DNA of 5,291 bases from Planctomycetota bacterium (GTDB lineage: Bacteria; Planctomycetota; Planctomycetia; Pirellulales; Pirellulaceae). Positions within the stretch are counted from its first letter, which is position 1, and each line of letters starts with the position of its first letter. Made by a program: the position numbers and the translations under genes. A model generated the notes under the pieces. That model did no database searches. It saw only the letters and a list, made by a program, of their open reading frames with translations, and was not told the origin of the DNA. Shown here piece by piece: positions 4,444 to 5,291 of the stretch. The DNA lies in NCBI GenBank assembly GCA_019347795.1, contig JAHWKS010000476.1, positions 1 to 5,291 on the forward strand. Reading direction: 5' to 3'.

Positions 4444-5291
4444 TCAACCTTTCTTCACACCCGTTTCTTCGGCCCACGCCTCCCACGCTTCCGCCATCGC
4501 GCGGGCGCGATCGGGATGCTTCTCGGCCAGGTCGGCCGTTTCGGTGCGATCGGCCTCCAGGTCGTACAACTCCCAACGGCGGACGAGCTTGTCCCACACG
4601 AGCTTCCACTTGCCCTGGCGGACGGCCCGGTTGCCGCTCCATTCCCAGCAAAGCTGCGCGTGCCCGGATCGCTCTTCGCCGCGGAGCACCGGCGTGAGGC
4701 TCTTGCCTTCGACGGGCAGGATTTCGCGCCCGTCGATCGTTTGCGGATATTCGGCGCCGGCCAGGTCGGCCAGCGTCGGCATGAAGTCGATGATGTGGCC
4801 GACCTGATCGCTCATCGCGCCGGGCTCGACCACGCCGGGCCAGCGGACAATCAGCGGCGTGCTGATCCCGCCTTCATGGACCCAGCTCTTATAGCGGCGG
4901 AAGGGCGTGTTCTGCGCCCAGCCCCAGGCGGGGCCGACGGCGGTGTAATCCTCCTTTTGCCCGGGGACGGCCGACGTGTCGCGGCCGCCCGGCTCTTCGG
5001 AGCAGCCGCCGTTGTCGGAGAGGAACACCACGAGCGTGTTCTGCTCCAGTTCTAACTCCCGCAGCGCGGCCAACAGTCGGCCGATGTTCTGATCCATGCA
5101 ATCGACCATCGCCGCATAGACCGCCATCCGCAGGTCTTCCCACTCCTGGTCGGCGCCCTCCCAGGAATAGCTTTGCGAATCTTCGCCCGAGAGCGGCCAC
5201 TGCGGATCAAGCAAGCCCATTTCAATCTGCCGCTTATGCCGCTGCCGCCGCAGCTCGTTCCAGCCCATCATGTATCGCCCCTGGTATTTGG
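4444..5291 (-). CDS. Arylsulfatase, C-terminal part (5' end beyond the window)
   Basis: This sulfatase (alkaline-phosphatase-like superfamily) hydrolyses sulfate esters, in planctomycetes typically those on algal or other glycans, usually outside the cytoplasm. The window holds about the last 280 residues; the frame is open to the edge and starts within KYQGRYMMGWNELRRQRHKRQIEMGL, a segment found in the middle of the family. Numbering from the internal Met at 5271: DLRMAVYAAMVDCMDQNIGRLLAAL (46-70), FLSDNGG (83-89) whose Asp-Asn normally bind the catalytic metal, and RRYKSWVHEGGISTPLIVRWPG (125-146), with the conserved Lys and the EGG turn. HIIDFMPTLADLAG and the end region RQGKWKLVWDKLVRRWELYDLEADRTETADLAEKHP follow. 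The Met at 5271 is therefore not the real start. The signal peptide and the C-x-(S/P/A)-x-R site that is turned into formylglycine lie off the window, so activity and location cannot be confirmed. The gene ends with TGA at 4446-4444. Confidence 0.93.
   Translation of the reverse strand, partial: KYQGRYMMGWNELRRQRHKRQIEMGLLDPQWPLSGEDSQSYSWEGADQEWEDLRMAVYAAMVDCMDQNIGRLLAALRELELEQNTLVVFLSDNGGCSEEPGGRDTSAVPGQKEDYTAVGPAWGWAQNTPFRRYKSWVHEGGISTPLIVRWPGVVEPGAMSDQVGHIIDFMPTLADLAGAEYPQTIDGREILPVEGKSLTPVLRGEERSGHAQLCWEWSGNRAVRQGKWKLVWDKLVRRWELYDLEADRTETADLAEKHPDRARAMAEAWEAWAEETGVKKG

Noticed and set aside
4361..4651. 97-residue N-terminal extension of the epimerase-like frame
   Set aside because: It reads through a hairpin-filled spacer and the sulfatase 3' end in another frame, is rich in Arg and Gly, and would put the Rossmann motif far from the N-terminus, unlike the family.
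3350..4807. 485-residue plus-strand open frame
   Set aside because: It lies antisense to the epimerase and sulfatase genes, both of which have clear family motifs. The translation is Arg/Ser/Pro-rich with no domain.
1..5291. Defence system, CRISPR array, prophage, toxin-antitoxin or biosynthetic cluster
   Set aside because: I looked for short regular repeats with spacers, small paired open frames, and nuclease or transposase motifs. All sizeable frames are accounted for by housekeeping or common accessory enzymes.

Overview
The window looks like ordinary chromosomal DNA from a GC-rich bacterium. The best guess is a member of the Planctomycetota, Pirellulales-like. This is inferred from four things together: a planctomycete-style arylsulfatase, a futalosine-type menaquinone pair, weak or absent Shine-Dalgarno sequences, and GC-rich palindromic spacers. 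No rRNA, tRNA, CRISPR array, transposase or phage gene is visible. I found no convincing undescribed multi-gene system. The most interesting material is in the spacers, which hold several strong palindromes and short-unit repeats.

Layout, left half (plus strand). A stand-alone RluA-family pseudouridine synthase (55-780) is followed by a 274-base spacer. That spacer holds decayed heptamer repeats (803-823), a long inverted repeat built from octamers (855-950), and a good sigma70-type promoter with a perfect TATAAT (983-1010). The promoter drives a two-gene operon, mqnA (chorismate dehydratase, 1055-1831) and mqnC (radical SAM cyclic dehypoxanthine futalosine synthase, 1841-2998), separated by only 9 bases. 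A perfect 8-bp hairpin spans the mqnC stop codon. The first 54 bases hold no certain gene; a divergent gene may begin on the minus strand at base 56.

Layout, right half (minus strand, convergent with the left half). In transcription order: the C-terminal part of an arylsulfatase running off the right edge (4444 to beyond 5291), an 83-base spacer with two adjacent strong hairpins (4373-4430), a TIGR01777-family NAD(P)-binding epimerase-like protein (3473-4360), and a small VOC/glyoxalase-fold protein (3084-3461) just 11 bases after it. The last two probably form an operon.

How the genes work together. MqnA and MqnC catalyse two non-consecutive steps of the futalosine route from chorismate to menaquinone, the respiratory quinone. 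The intervening enzymes (MqnE or futalosine synthase, and the nucleosidase that releases the purine) and MqnD are not in the window. The pseudouridine synthase acts on RNA, the sulfatase probably scavenges sulfated glycans, and the epimerase/VOC pair has no predictable substrate. None of these has an evident link to menaquinone.
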